From positions 4,342,501 to 4,406,500 of the forward strand of contig NZ_CP152407.1 in NCBI RefSeq assembly GCF_038958875.1: a stretch of 64,000 bases of DNA. Reading direction: 5' to 3'. Both the position numbers and the translations under genes were made by a program. Origin of the DNA: Acidovorax sp. FHTAMBA (GTDB taxonomy: Bacteria; Pseudomonadota; Gammaproteobacteria; Burkholderiales; Burkholderiaceae_C). This document shows, in pieces, positions 42,454 through 51,523 of this stretch. Numbering within the stretch: position 1 is the first letter of the stretch; each line of letters begins with the position of its first letter. The notes beneath the pieces were generated by a model. It was not told the DNA's origin. It searched no databases and worked only from the letters and a program-made list of their open reading frames with translations.

Positions 42454-43608
42454 ATGGAATCCAGCCAAGAAAAAAGCCTTCCCGCGACGGAGCGCAAGCT
42501 GCAGAAAACGCGCCAGGACGGCCAGGGAGCGCGCTCACGCGATCTGTCGCACCTGGCGATCCTGGGCGCAGGGGCGGCCTGCCTGCTGGTGCTGGCCCCC
42601 GAGCTGATGGCGCGCATGGAATGGGCCATGGGCCAGCAGTTGGCGTTTGACGCCGCCACTGTGATGGCGCCGGGCAGCATGCTCAAGCGCCTGAAGGACA
42701 TGGTCATGGTCGGGCTGATCGCCAGCGCGGTATTCGCCATTCTTACCAGCACGGCCGCCCTCGTCAGCGCGATCGGGGCGGGCGGCTGGATCTTCAGCCT
42801 CAAGCCCATCACACCGCAGTTCAACCGCCTGAACCCCATCTCGGGGTTTGCCAACCTGTTTTCCAAGCAGCAGATGGCCAACGTGGCCAAGATGGTGCTG
42901 ATGACGGCGATCCTGAGCTATGTCGCCTGGAAGTTCATCGGCAGCAGCATCGAGAGCGTGGCCATGCTGGTGCTGCAACCCTCCCCCATTGCCATCCGCC
43001 AGCTGGCGGACTGGCTGACGTCGGGGATGAGCCTGCTGCTGCTGGTGGTGTTTCTGGCAGCCCTGATCGACGTGCCCCTGCAAGCCTACTTCTTCAAGGA
43101 CCGGCTCAAGATGTCGCACGAGGAAGTCAAGCAGGAGCACAAGGAGTCGGAAGGCAGCCCCCACACCAAGGGCCGCATCCGCCAGAAGCAGCGCGAGATT
43201 GCCGACCGCGCCAGCGTGGGTGCCGTGCCCAAGGCCGACTTTGTGGTGATGAACCCCACCCACTATGCGGTGGCGCTCAAGTACGACGAAAAAACCATGA
43301 GCGCGCCGCAGGTCATCTCGCGCGGTACCGACCTCGTCGCCATGAAGATCCGCGATGTGGCCAAGGCGCACGACGTGCCCGTGCTGCAGTCGCCCATGCT
43401 GGCGCGCGCGCTGTATGCCCACGCCGAGCTCGACCAGGCCATTCCCGCCACGCTGTACACCGCCGTGGCCCAGGTGCTGGCCTATGTGTACCGCCTGAAG
43501 GCCGCCCTGCGCGGCGAAGGCCGCATGCCCGACAGCCTGGTGGAGCCTTTTGTGCCGCCTGAGCTCGATCCGTTGAACCGCACTCCTGCACAAGGCGCTG
43601 CCGTATGA
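42454..43608 (+). CDS. flhB: FlhB, flagellar export gate and substrate-specificity switch
   Basis: FlhB controls the change from rod/hook to filament export. After four membrane helices comes the cytoplasmic domain with the autocleavage site NPTH at residues 267-270 in VVMNPTHYAVALKY, and the expected linker with KQEHKESEGSPHTKGRIRQ. At 384 residues it is normal. The start has no clear ribosome site and lies next to a dyad. It overlaps flhA by four bases. Confidence 0.97.
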   Translation: MESSQEKSLPATERKLQKTRQDGQGARSRDLSHLAILGAGAACLLVLAPELMARMEWAMGQQLAFDAATVMAPGSMLKRLKDMVMVGLIASAVFAILTSTAALVSAIGAGGWIFSLKPITPQFNRLNPISGFANLFSKQQMANVAKMVLMTAILSYVAWKFIGSSIESVAMLVLQPSPIAIRQLADWLTSGMSLLLLVVFLAALIDVPLQAYFFKDRLKMSHEEVKQEHKESEGSPHTKGRIRQKQREIADRASVGAVPKADFVVMNPTHYAVALKYDEKTMSAPQVISRGTDLVAMKIRDVAKAHDVPVLQSPMLARALYAHAELDQAIPATLYTAVAQVLAYVYRLKAALRGEGRMPDSLVEPFVPPELDPLNRTPAQGAAV

Positions 43609-45686
43609 ACACCTCCGTCAAGTCCCTTCAGCAATGGGCGGGCAGCCACTCGGGCGCCTTGCAGGGCCTGTCGGCCCCGCTGCTGGTGGTTGCCATCCTG
43701 GCCCTGATGGTGCTGCCCATCCCGCCATGGATGCTCGATGCGTTCTTCACGCTGAACATCGCCGTGGCCCTGATGGTGATGATGGTGGCCGCCTACATGC
43801 TGCGGCCGCTGGATTTTGCGGCGTTTCCTTCGGTGCTGCTGCTCACCACGCTGATGCGCCTGTCGCTGAACGTGGCCTCCACGCGCGTGGTGCTGCTCGA
43901 AGGCCACCAGGGCCCGGGTGCTGCGGGCGCGGTGATCGAGGCCTTCGGCCACTTCCTGATCGGCGGCAACTTTGCCGTCGGCCTGATCGTGTTTGCCATT
44001 CTGGTGGTGATCAACTTTGTGGTGATCACCAAGGGCGCCGAGCGCATTGCCGAGGTGTCGGCCCGCTTCACGCTGGATGCCATGCCGGGCAAGCAGATGG
44101 CCGTGGACGCCGACCTGAATGCCGGACTGATTGACGAGAAAGAAGCCAAACGCCGCCGCGCCGAGGTGTCGGAAGAAGCGAACTTCTTCGGCTCGATGGA
44201 CGGCGCCTCCAAGTTTGTGCGCGGCGATGCGATTGCCGGCATCCTGATCCTGATCATCAACATCGTGGGCGGCTTCGCCATCGGCATGCTGCAGCACGGC
44301 CTGTCTGCCGGGCAGGCTGCCGACAGCTACATCCTGCTGGCCATCGGCGATGCGCTGGTGGCGCAGATTCCGGGCCTCCTGATCTCGGTGGCGGCCGCCA
44401 TGGTGATCTCGCGCGTGGGCAAGGAACACGACATGGGCCGCCAGATCGTGCAGCAGCTTTTCATGTCGCCCCGCGTACTGGGCGTGACGGCGGGCATCCT
44501 GATCTTGCTGGGTGTCATTCCGGGCATGCCGCACGTGGTGTTTCTGACCATGGGCAGCCTGCTCGGCTACGTGGCCTGGGTGCTGTACGAACGCCAGAAG
44601 GTACCCCCCGAAGTGGAGGCCCCACCTGCCCCCGTGAGCGACGGCGAAGCCACCTGGGACGACCTGCAGCCGGTGGACCTGCTGGGCCTGGAGCTGGGTT
44701 ACCGCCTGATCAGCCTGGTGGACAAGAGCCGCCAGGGCGACCTGCTCACCCGCATCAAGGGTGTGCGCCGCAAGTTTGCGCAGGAGGTGGGCTTTTTGCC
44801 GCCCGCCGTGCATGTGCGCGACAACCTCGAACTGAAGCCCAGCGGCTACCGCATCACGCTGCGTGGCGTGGTGGTAGGTGAAGGCGAGGCCTTCCCCGGC
44901 ATGTTCCTGGCGATCAACCCCGGCGGCATCAGCACGCCGCTGATTGGCACGCCCACCACCGACCCGGCTTTTGGCCTGCCTGCGCACTGGATCGACGACC
45001 GGCAGAAGGAAGCGGCACAAATGGCGGGTTTTACGGTGGTTGATTCCGAAACCGTGATGGCCACCCATTTGTCACACTTGATGCAAGTGCAAGCCGCCAA
45101 GCTTCTGAGTCGTACCGAGACCCAGCAACTGGTGGAACACGTGGCCAAGCTGGCCCCCAAGCTCATCGAAGAAGTGGTTCCGAAAATGGTTTCCATCGCA
45201 ACGTTCCAGAAAGTCCTGCAGCTGCTGCTGGAAGAGTCTGTGCACATCCGCGATATCCGCACCATCATCGAAACGCTGGCCGAGTTTGCCGGTGGCATCA
45301 GCGACCCGGTGGAGCTGGCCCGCCGCGTGCGCATTGCGCTGTCGCCCGCCATCGTGCAGCAGATCTACGGCCCCACCCGCGAACTCAACGTGATTGCCAT
45401 CGAGCCCGGCCTGGAGCGCCTTCTGGTGCAGGCGCTGGGCAATGCGGCCGGCCCTGCGCTCGACCCTGGCGTGGCCGACATCCTCACGCAAAAGGCCGCC
45501 GAAGTGGCCTTAAAGCAGGAAGAGATGGGCCTGCCCGCCTGCCTGCTGGTTCCCGACCAGATCCGCAACGCCATCTCCCGCCTGGTGCGCCGCGTGGCGC
45601 CCCGGCTGCAGGTGCTTGCGCACAGTGAAATCCCCGAGACCCACACCATCCGTATTGGGCCGATCCTTAAAGGTGCATCAGCATGA
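43605..45686 (+). CDS. flhA: FlhA, flagellar export gate protein
   Basis: FlhA is the large export gate subunit. The N-terminal half has eight membrane helices, including the highly conserved FPSVLLLTTLMRLSLNVAST, and the FHIPEP-type loop with RFTLDAMPGKQMAVDADL. The C-terminal half is the cytoplasmic chaperone/substrate platform. At 693 residues it is complete. The ATGA overlap with flhB and with flhF suggests translational coupling. Confidence 0.98.
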   Translation: MNTSVKSLQQWAGSHSGALQGLSAPLLVVAILALMVLPIPPWMLDAFFTLNIAVALMVMMVAAYMLRPLDFAAFPSVLLLTTLMRLSLNVASTRVVLLEGHQGPGAAGAVIEAFGHFLIGGNFAVGLIVFAILVVINFVVITKGAERIAEVSARFTLDAMPGKQMAVDADLNAGLIDEKEAKRRRAEVSEEANFFGSMDGASKFVRGDAIAGILILIINIVGGFAIGMLQHGLSAGQAADSYILLAIGDALVAQIPGLLISVAAAMVISRVGKEHDMGRQIVQQLFMSPRVLGVTAGILILLGVIPGMPHVVFLTMGSLLGYVAWVLYERQKVPPEVEAPPAPVSDGEATWDDLQPVDLLGLELGYRLISLVDKSRQGDLLTRIKGVRRKFAQEVGFLPPAVHVRDNLELKPSGYRITLRGVVVGEGEAFPGMFLAINPGGISTPLIGTPTTDPAFGLPAHWIDDRQKEAAQMAGFTVVDSETVMATHLSHLMQVQAAKLLSRTETQQLVEHVAKLAPKLIEEVVPKMVSIATFQKVLQLLLEESVHIRDIRTIIETLAEFAGGISDPVELARRVRIALSPAIVQQIYGPTRELNVIAIEPGLERLLVQALGNAAGPALDPGVADILTQKAAEVALKQEEMGLPACLLVPDQIRNAISRLVRRVAPRLQVLAHSEIPETHTIRIGPILKGASA

Positions 45687-47194
45687 ACATCAAACGCTTT
45701 ACCGCCCCCACCTCCCGGGAGGCTCTGGCCAAGGCGCGCATGGCCTTTGGCGACGGCACACTGATCCTGTCCAACCGCCCCACGGCCAACGGCGTCGAGG
45801 TGGTGGCCACGGCGGAAGACACCCTGTCGGCACTGGATGGCGGGGCCGCACCGTCCAGCAACCCGCCCCTGCTCGCCCCCAAGCCTGCCCGCACCGCAAC
45901 GCAGCGCGCCAGCCAGCCCGCCGCCAGCAGCCTGGACCGCAACCCGGTGGAGGAAGACACCGAGCAGCTGGCGATGAGCACGCTGTCGTTCCAGGACTAC
46001 GTGCGCGAGCGCATGCTGCGCCGCCGCCACGAGGCGCTCAACGGCCCGGCCGAACCACAAACCTTGTCGGAGCGCAGCCGCGACCAGGAGCCCGAGCGCG
46101 AACGCATGCCAGCACCCGCCGTGGTGCGCCACAACCCGCTGCGCAGCATCCCCATGGACATTCCACCGGAGCCTCCACGCCGCCGGCAGGAAGCCGCCAG
46201 CGCCCACCTGGCCCAGTCGAACAACAACCAGCAAAGCGTGATGAACGAACTCCATGCCATGAAGGAGTTGATCGAAGACCGCTTCAACACGCTGGCCTGG
46301 CTGGGCCAGGCGCGCCAGAACCCGATCCAGTCCAACCTCATGCTCAAGATGATCCGCGCGGGCTACTCGCCCTCGCTGGCGCGCGCCGTGCTCGAGCGCA
46401 TGCCCGAAGACCTGTCGGCCGCCGAATCGGTGCGCTGGCTGATGGAAGTGCTGGAGCGCAACCTCAAGACCGACCAGGCCGAGCCCCCGCTGTATGAGCA
46501 GGGTGGCATCTTCGCCATGGTGGGCTCCACCGGCGTGGGCAAGACCACCACCACGGCCAAGCTGGCCGCGCTGTGTGCGCGCATCCATGGCCCCGGCAGC
46601 GTGGGCCTGATCACCCTGGACACCTACCGCGTGGGTGCCCACGAACAGCTGCGCAGCTATGGCCGCATGCTGGGCATCGTGGCCCACCTGGCGCATGACC
46701 GCGCCGCGCTGCAAGACCTGCTGGGCCTGCTCAGCGGCAAGAAAATGGTGCTGATCGACACCACCGGCGTGGCCCCCCGCGACCCGCGCAAGCGCGACAT
46801 GCTGGACGTGCTGGACCTGCCCCACGTCAACCGCCTGCTGGTGCTCAACGCGGGCTGCCATGGCGACACGCTGGATGACGTGCTCACCGCATTCAAGACC
46901 GAAGGCTCGCAGCAGGCCATCCTGTCCAAGGTGGATGAGGCCGTGAAGCTGGGCCCCGCCATCGACGCACTGATCCGCCACCAGATGGTGCTGCGCGGCG
47001 TGACCAACGGCCAGCGCGTGCCGGAAGACTGGGAACGTGCCGACGCGCACAAGCTCATCAGCACCTCGATGCGCGCGCCCGCCAAGTCGGCCTTCGACCC
47101 CAAGGCGACCGACCTGAACTTCTTCTTCTCGCATTCGCCCGACAGCGTGGGCGTGAACATGAACATGAACGAGCGGGGGCTGGTCGATGCTTGA
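45683..47194 (+). CDS. flhF: FlhF, SRP-like GTPase for flagellar placement
   Basis: FlhF places and numbers polar flagella. The N-terminal basic domain is followed by a low-complexity linker with many Arg and Pro residues, then the NG GTPase: G1 GSTGVGKTTTTAKL near 279-292, DTYRVGAHEQLRSYGRMLGI, G3 LIDTTGVAPRD and G4 LSKVDEAVKLG. At 503 residues it is of usual size. It overlaps flhA and the following FlhG-like gene. Its presence suggests polar flagella. Confidence 0.96.
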   Translation: MNIKRFTAPTSREALAKARMAFGDGTLILSNRPTANGVEVVATAEDTLSALDGGAAPSSNPPLLAPKPARTATQRASQPAASSLDRNPVEEDTEQLAMSTLSFQDYVRERMLRRRHEALNGPAEPQTLSERSRDQEPERERMPAPAVVRHNPLRSIPMDIPPEPPRRRQEAASAHLAQSNNNQQSVMNELHAMKELIEDRFNTLAWLGQARQNPIQSNLMLKMIRAGYSPSLARAVLERMPEDLSAAESVRWLMEVLERNLKTDQAEPPLYEQGGIFAMVGSTGVGKTTTTAKLAALCARIHGPGSVGLITLDTYRVGAHEQLRSYGRMLGIVAHLAHDRAALQDLLGLLSGKKMVLIDTTGVAPRDPRKRDMLDVLDLPHVNRLLVLNAGCHGDTLDDVLTAFKTEGSQQAILSKVDEAVKLGPAIDALIRHQMVLRGVTNGQRVPEDWERADAHKLISTSMRAPAKSAFDPKATDLNFFFSHSPDSVGVNMNMNERGLVDA

Positions 47195-47993
47195 TATCGG
47201 CTTTCACCAGGCGGCCGGCCTGCACAGCTTCACCCCGCAGTCAGAGCTGCGCGTGGTGGCTGTTGCCAGCCAGGACAACGCGGGCACTGGCCTGGAGACG
47301 CTCTGGCAGATCTGCGCGAGCCTGCAGCGCCTGGGCTACCCGGTGGTGGTGCTTGACGGCACCGCGCAGGAGACGGACGAGTACCCGGGCCTGCTGCACC
47401 TTCTGCAACAGGCGCCGTGGAACGAGGGCGTGAGCCTGAACATGGGGGCCATGGCCTCATCACTGGCGGTGATTCCCGCAGCCAAAGGCCTGCAGCGCAT
47501 CAGCCGCGAGGCCAGCCGCAACGAGACCGCGCCCCTGCCCAGCCTGCTGCCCTACTTCCGAACCTATGGGTTGATCGTGCTGCACGCGCCTGCTGCCACG
47601 CTCGGGCCGCTGCTGACGCACACCGCCACCGTGCCGCTGGTGGTGATGGGCGACGGCTCGGCCGGGGTGCTGAGCAGTTACAAGAGCCTCAAACAGATCG
47701 CTGTCCACACCGGGCTGCCCTGCATGGTGGCCGCTTTGCTGCGGGGCAACACGCCCGCAGAGCGGCGCAAGACCCAGCATGCGCTGATGACGCTGCAGGA
47801 CTGCGCGGAGCGTCACCTGGGCGGCCCCGTGCGCACCACCACCATCGCCACGCAGAACCCCCAGGACGTTCAGCGCCTTGCCTTGCAACTGCTGGAGAAT
47901 GCGGGCACTATCAGTGAACCGCTGACTGCGCTGACTGCACTGCCTGCCGGCAACTTGACAGGCATGCCTGCGCATTTTGTCCGGAGCCATTGA
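47187..47993 (+). CDS. Degenerate FlhG/MinD-like protein
   Basis: This 268-residue protein sits where flhG normally follows flhF, overlapping it by eight bases. It shows the fold pattern of a MinD-type ATPase in outline (VVAVASQDNAGTGLETLWQI, then GYPVVVLDG), but the P-loop consensus KGGxGKT is absent: the segment reads SQDNAGTGLETL, with no Lys. The second catalytic region, where FlhG has a D-x-P-x-G segment, reads VLHAPAATL. ATP hydrolysis is therefore doubtful. It may act as a scaffold for FlhF or be losing function. Assignment is from position plus faint similarity. Confidence 0.6.
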   Translation: MLDIGFHQAAGLHSFTPQSELRVVAVASQDNAGTGLETLWQICASLQRLGYPVVVLDGTAQETDEYPGLLHLLQQAPWNEGVSLNMGAMASSLAVIPAAKGLQRISREASRNETAPLPSLLPYFRTYGLIVLHAPAATLGPLLTHTATVPLVVMGDGSAGVLSSYKSLKQIAVHTGLPCMVAALLRGNTPAERRKTQHALMTLQDCAERHLGGPVRTTTIATQNPQDVQRLALQLLENAGTISEPLTALTALPAGNLTGMPAHFVRSH

Positions 47994-48018
47994 ACTGAAC
48001 CGTCCGGAGCTTTTGACC

Positions 48019-48285
48019 AGAGCGTGTTATGCACTTATACGTACCCACGTTGACCCCAGAGGCCGGTGATCGCAAGGCGCAGTGCGCAGCCAGGGCCGTT
48101 GCCCTGGCAAGTGCTGCAACGCGGCGAGTGCCTGCCTCTGGGGTCAGCCCGGAGGGAAAGCCGGGGCAAGGCCCGGCCACGTCGTTGCAGGCCGCTGGCA
48201 GTATGGATACTGCGACGCGTCCTGCGTCTCGTTGTCGGGCCTTGCCCCGGCTTTCGTGGGCACGTATAAGTGCATAACACGCTCT
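48019..48285. mobile_element. Nested palindromic (MITE-like) element upstream of fliA
   Basis: The element is bounded by 31-bp terminal inverted repeats with one mismatch (48019-48049 and 48255-48285, beginning AGAGCGTGTTATGCACTTAT). Inside are two more perfect inverted pairs: 13 bp TGACCCCAGAGGC (48051-48063) with 48134-48146, and 19 bp (48157-48175, beginning AAAGCCGGGGCAAGG) with 48236-48254. Small hairpins (for example GCCAGGGC/GCCCTGGC at 48089-48108) lie in the loops. The whole could fold as a multi-branched RNA or cruciform. There is no coding potential. The right end lies two bases before the fliA ATG. Confidence 0.8.
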
Positions 48286-48287
48286 CT

Positions 48288-49004
48288 ATGTACACCTCCA
48301 AAGGCCAGCTCGATCGTGATGCGACCATCCGCCAGCACGTGCCGCTGGTGCGAAGGATTGCGCACCACATGATCGCCAAGCTGCCCCCCAATGTGGAGCT
48401 GGACGACCTGATCCAGGTGGGCATGATGGGCCTGGCGGAAGCCCTGTCGCGCTACGAAGTGACCCAGGGTGTGCAGTTCGAAACCTTTGCCACCCAGCGC
48501 ATCCGGGGCGCCATGCTCGACGAGTTGCGCGAGGGCGACTGGATGAGCCGCAGCTCGCGCAAAAGCCAGAAAGACATCGAGCACGCGGTGCAGCGGCTGG
48601 AGCAAAAACTCGGCCGCAGCCCGCTGGAGTCGGAAATCGCCAGCGAAATGGGCATGGGCCTGCCCGAATACCAGAGCCTGCTGGGCAAGGTGCGGGGCAC
48701 GCAGCTGGTGTACCTGGAAGACATGACCCGCGGCAACGAGGACGATGACGGTTTCCTCGACCGCCATGTGGCCGACAGCGACGCCGACCCGATGGAATTG
48801 CTGCGCGACCAGCGCCTCAAGATATCGCTGGTCAACGCCATCAAGACCCTGCCCGAGCGCGAGCAGCACATCATGGGCATGTACTACGAGCACGACATGA
48901 ACCTCAAGGAGATTGCCGCCGTGCTGGGGGTCACCGAATCCCGCGTGTGTCAGCTGCACAGCCAGTCCATCGCCCGCCTGCGGGCCAAAATGCGGGCGCA
49001 CTGA
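48288..49004 (+). CDS. fliA: FliA, sigma-28 RNA polymerase factor
   Basis: FliA directs late flagellar genes such as flagellins and flgM. Sigma-70 family regions are visible: region 2 (LVRRIAHHMIAKLPPNVELDDL and FETFATQRIRGAMLDELRE), region 3, and region 4 with LPEREQHIMGMYYEHDMNLKEIA and TESRVCQLHSQSIARLR. ATG 48288 gives 238 residues; GTG 48270 lies inside the inverted repeat element and is an alternative. No Shine-Dalgarno sequence is present before the ATG, because the preceding bases belong to the palindromic element. Confidence 0.96.
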   Translation: MYTSKGQLDRDATIRQHVPLVRRIAHHMIAKLPPNVELDDLIQVGMMGLAEALSRYEVTQGVQFETFATQRIRGAMLDELREGDWMSRSSRKSQKDIEHAVQRLEQKLGRSPLESEIASEMGMGLPEYQSLLGKVRGTQLVYLEDMTRGNEDDDGFLDRHVADSDADPMELLRDQRLKISLVNAIKTLPEREQHIMGMYYEHDMNLKEIAAVLGVTESRVCQLHSQSIARLRAKMRAH

Positions 49005-49133
49005 GCGCGACCCGTCTCCCGGCTGCGCCGGGTGGGCATTCAGAAGCACTCACGAGTACTTTTGAGTCGGCACGAACCCCATTGAACCGTTCGGGCTTTT
49101 AAAGCATCAACAGGGTGCCGACTCCATAAAACA

Positions 49134-49220
49134 ATAGCTGCTTGCGCTTGTCAGTCAATGGTTTCAGACCGTTATCTATCTGAAACTCAATAACGACAAG
49201 CGCAAGCAGCTATCTTTTTT
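49134..49220. terminator. Large inverted repeat with T-run after fliA, family A related
   Basis: A 19-bp perfect inverted repeat (ATAGCTGCTTGCGCTTGTC at 49134-49152 and its complement at 49195-49213) encloses a smaller eight-bp stem (GTTTCAGA at 49161 with TCTGAAAC at 49179). Six T follow at 49214. It can act as a terminator between convergent fliA and flgN, and its arms carry the family A core TAGCTGCTTGCGCTTG. Confidence 0.75.
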
Positions 49221-49230
49221 GGGTTTGAGC

Positions 49231-49605
49231 TTATCCCGCCGACTTGTAGATGCGTGCCACGCCCGCTTTGCCGGGCTGCACCGCCCTACCGTCACCATAG
49301 GTGGCGGGTGTGCCGGCCTCGGGCAGCAGGCCTGCAACCTGCCGGTCGGCGTTGGCGGACAGCCTTGCCAACCCTTCGCGCTGGTTGGCCAGCATGGCGC
49401 CAATGGCCTCTACACGCTGTTGCAGCGGCGCGGGCAAGGGCTGGCCCCGCTGCGCAGACTGCTCCAGCGCGTAGGTCAACTGCGCCGCCGCGTCACGCAG
49501 CGCGGTGCTGCTCTTTTCCAGGGATTGGGGATCTGCCGCCAGAAGGGCGGCAGAGACTTTTTCGATCAGCTGCTCAACAGCCGAGAGGGATTCTTCCAGT
49601 GGCAT
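49231..49605 (-). CDS. flgN: FlgN-like flagellar chaperone
   Basis: FlgN is the chaperone for the hook-associated proteins FlgK and FlgL. The 124-residue protein is helical, with VEQLIEKVSAALLAADPQ and LQQRVEAIGAMLANQREGLARL, a pattern close to FlgN. It lies directly downstream of flgM in the flgA-flgM-flgN order and convergent with fliA. FlgN is weakly conserved so the position counts. The last 30 residues are Gly/Ala/Pro-containing and likely flexible. Confidence 0.85.
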   Translation of the reverse strand: MPLEESLSAVEQLIEKVSAALLAADPQSLEKSSTALRDAAAQLTYALEQSAQRGQPLPAPLQQRVEAIGAMLANQREGLARLSANADRQVAGLLPEAGTPATYGDGRAVQPGKAGVARIYKSAG

Positions 49606-49667
49606 GGCGCATTGTGCGGTGGATGGCGCCTGCCTGCCAAAAAAGTTGCGATGCGATGGGGGATCAA

Positions 49668-49988
49668 TCAGCCACGCGAGCGGGCCAGGATTTCTGCGGC
49701 GTTGGAGAGCATCTTGTCGGCAATGGCGTCCGCGTTCACCGAGAACGTGCCTTTCTCGATGGCGGTGCGCACGGCCTGGACCTTGCCAGCATCAAAATCG
49801 GCAGTGGAGCGGGCCGTCTGGTTCAGCGCACGCGCAGCAGTGGAAACGGTGACAGGCACACCGGCGGATGACACCGCCGCAGCATCTTTGGCAGCCCCTT
49901 CAGCAGCGCTGGGGGGGCTTTTGGCTTGCTTGGCAAGCCCCGTCTGCGCCAAGGCGCCCGGGAGTTCCGGTTGTTGACCAATCTTCAT
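49668..49988 (-). CDS. flgM: FlgM, anti-sigma-28 factor
   Basis: FlgM binds FliA until the hook is complete and is then exported. The 106-residue protein has an unstructured N-terminal half and the conserved C-terminal sigma-28-binding region, FDAGKVQAVRTAIEKGTFSVNADAIADKML split across about 70-100. ATG 49988 was chosen because the longer frame adds 14 unrelated residues. A sigma-28-like promoter at 50033-50059 implies the usual feedback: FliA drives its own inhibitor. Confidence 0.95.
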   Translation of the reverse strand: MKIGQQPELPGALAQTGLAKQAKSPPSAAEGAAKDAAAVSSAGVPVTVSTAARALNQTARSTADFDAGKVQAVRTAIEKGTFSVNADAIADKMLSNAAEILARSRG

Positions 49989-50032
49989 CGCTCTCTCCAC
50001 CACCCCGTTTGATGTGGGGCACAGTAGCAATG

Positions 50033-50059
50033 TTTTCGACCCATTTGGCCGGGACTTTA
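50033..50059 (-). promoter_or_regulatory. Sigma-28-like promoter of flgM
   Basis: On the minus strand TAAAGTCC, 11 bp and GTCGAAAA closely match the FliA consensus. The RNA would start about 40 bases before the flgM ATG. Confidence 0.78.
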
Positions 50060-50081
50060 GCGATTTATCGCGCCAACGTCA

Positions 50082-50840
50082 TCACAGCGCGACCACAACA
50101 GTCCCAGATTCGTTCACAGTACCGCTAATGATTCGACCATTGTCCATGCGAATGCGAACAATCTGCCCTGCGACACCGGCCGACATGGCCTGCCCCGCCG
50201 AGGCGACCGCATAGCCCGGGCCCTGCGCCAGCACCTTGACCTGGGCCCCGGCCCGGAACAGCTGGGGCGCCCGGACCATGCTTTGGCGCAGCGCCTGGCC
50301 CGCAACCAGCGGGCGCGCTGCCACCTGCCCCACCCACATTTCCGGGTTGGCCATGACGGGCGCCGATTCCTCGGCCCAGTCCACCTCGGCCTCCATGGCG
50401 TCCTGGGCGGAGAGCACCGTGCCCGTCGCCACCGGGCCGGTCAACACCCACGCCGGGCCGAAGGCCTTGACGGTGACCGGCAGGAACACGTTCCAGGCGG
50501 TGGGCCCTTCGACACACCGCAGCCCCAGCCGGGTACGCCCCCAAAGCTTGGCGCCCGTTGGCAGATAGGGCTCGACCCGCGCGCACGGCGCCAGCCGCAG
50601 GCGCGAATCCAGCGAGCCAACGCTCACTTCCATGCGCAGGGGCAATCCAGCGGCCTGGTTGCGCGACATGGCGTCGTCCAGCCAGCGCTGGGTCAGTGGG
50701 CCGAGATCGGTGCCCGGGTCTGGAGCGGCCTGGGCCAGAGCGGCGCCGCTGCCCGCCAAGGCCAGCACACCCAGGGCGCACGCGCGAACCAGGCGGGCGG
50801 CAAGGCGGGGCATTGCAGAAGAAAAACGGATTGATGGCAT
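50082..50840 (-). CDS. flgA: FlgA, flagellar P-ring assembly chaperone
   Basis: FlgA is the periplasmic chaperone for P-ring formation. A signal peptide covers about residues 1-36 (RACALGVLALAGSGAALAQA). The C-terminal SAF domain has AGAQVKVLAQGPGYAVASAG and IVRIRMDNGRIISGTVNESG, as in the family. At 252 residues it is normal. It diverges from flgB across 214 bp, consistent with separate control of flgA and flgB operons. Confidence 0.95.
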   Translation of the reverse strand: MPSIRFSSAMPRLAARLVRACALGVLALAGSGAALAQAAPDPGTDLGPLTQRWLDDAMSRNQAAGLPLRMEVSVGSLDSRLRLAPCARVEPYLPTGAKLWGRTRLGLRCVEGPTAWNVFLPVTVKAFGPAWVLTGPVATGTVLSAQDAMEAEVDWAEESAPVMANPEMWVGQVAARPLVAGQALRQSMVRAPQLFRAGAQVKVLAQGPGYAVASAGQAMSAGVAGQIVRIRMDNGRIISGTVNESGTVVVAL

Positions 50841-51054
50841 GGGGGCCTCCTGGGCATTGCTGCACTGCCCGCACGGGCGGCAAAGACTATTTCACGACTG
50901 GAACTATAGGCACGCCGGGCGCGGGCAAAACCCGGAACTGCGCGTGCAATGGCGCGTTCTTCGCGCTTTAGCAAAACGCACCCGCTTTCACAATCGAACC
51001 ACGCCGGAACCTGCCCCCGGCTCTGTTGAATGCAACCCAGGGTGTGAGGCCAAC

Positions 51055-51489
51055 ATGCTTGACAAGATGACCAACCGGATGGACTTCCTCGGAAACGCGC
51101 TGATCCTGCGCGCCGAGCGCCAGCGCGCCATCGCAAGCAACATTGCCAACGCAGACACCCCCGGTTATGTGGCCCGCGACTTCCGTTTTGCAGATGCCAT
51201 GCGCGAGGCCACCGGCTCCGGCGACAGCCGCATGGCGGCAGGCACTTCCGTCGGCACCCAGGGCGCCACCGACCCCCGCCACATCCCGCTGCCCGCTGCC
51301 AGCTCAGGCACAGGCGCCCCCGGCACACTGGGCTACTCCGTGCAATCACAGCCCAGCCTGGACAACAACACGGTCGATCTGGACCGCGAGCGGGCCAACT
51401 TTGTCGACAACGCGGTGCGCTACGAGACCACGCTGCGCTTCATCAATGGCAACGCCAAAACCATGCTCAGCGCGATCCAGGGCCAGTAA
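51055..51489 (+). CDS. flgB: FlgB, proximal rod protein
   Basis: FlgB forms the proximal rod. The 144-residue protein has the rod N-terminal motif RQRAIASNIANADTPGYVARDF and a C-terminal helix ending in RYETTLRFINGNAKTMLSAI. ATG 51055 is preceded by TGAGG; the frame is open much further upstream without flagellar similarity. It opens the flgBCDEFGHIJKL operon. Confidence 0.97.
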   Translation: MLDKMTNRMDFLGNALILRAERQRAIASNIANADTPGYVARDFRFADAMREATGSGDSRMAAGTSVGTQGATDPRHIPLPAASSGTGAPGTLGYSVQSQPSLDNNTVDLDRERANFVDNAVRYETTLRFINGNAKTMLSAIQGQ

Positions 51490-51523
51490 CCGATAGCCCC
51501 GCCGCGCAGAAAGCGAGTTCCCC

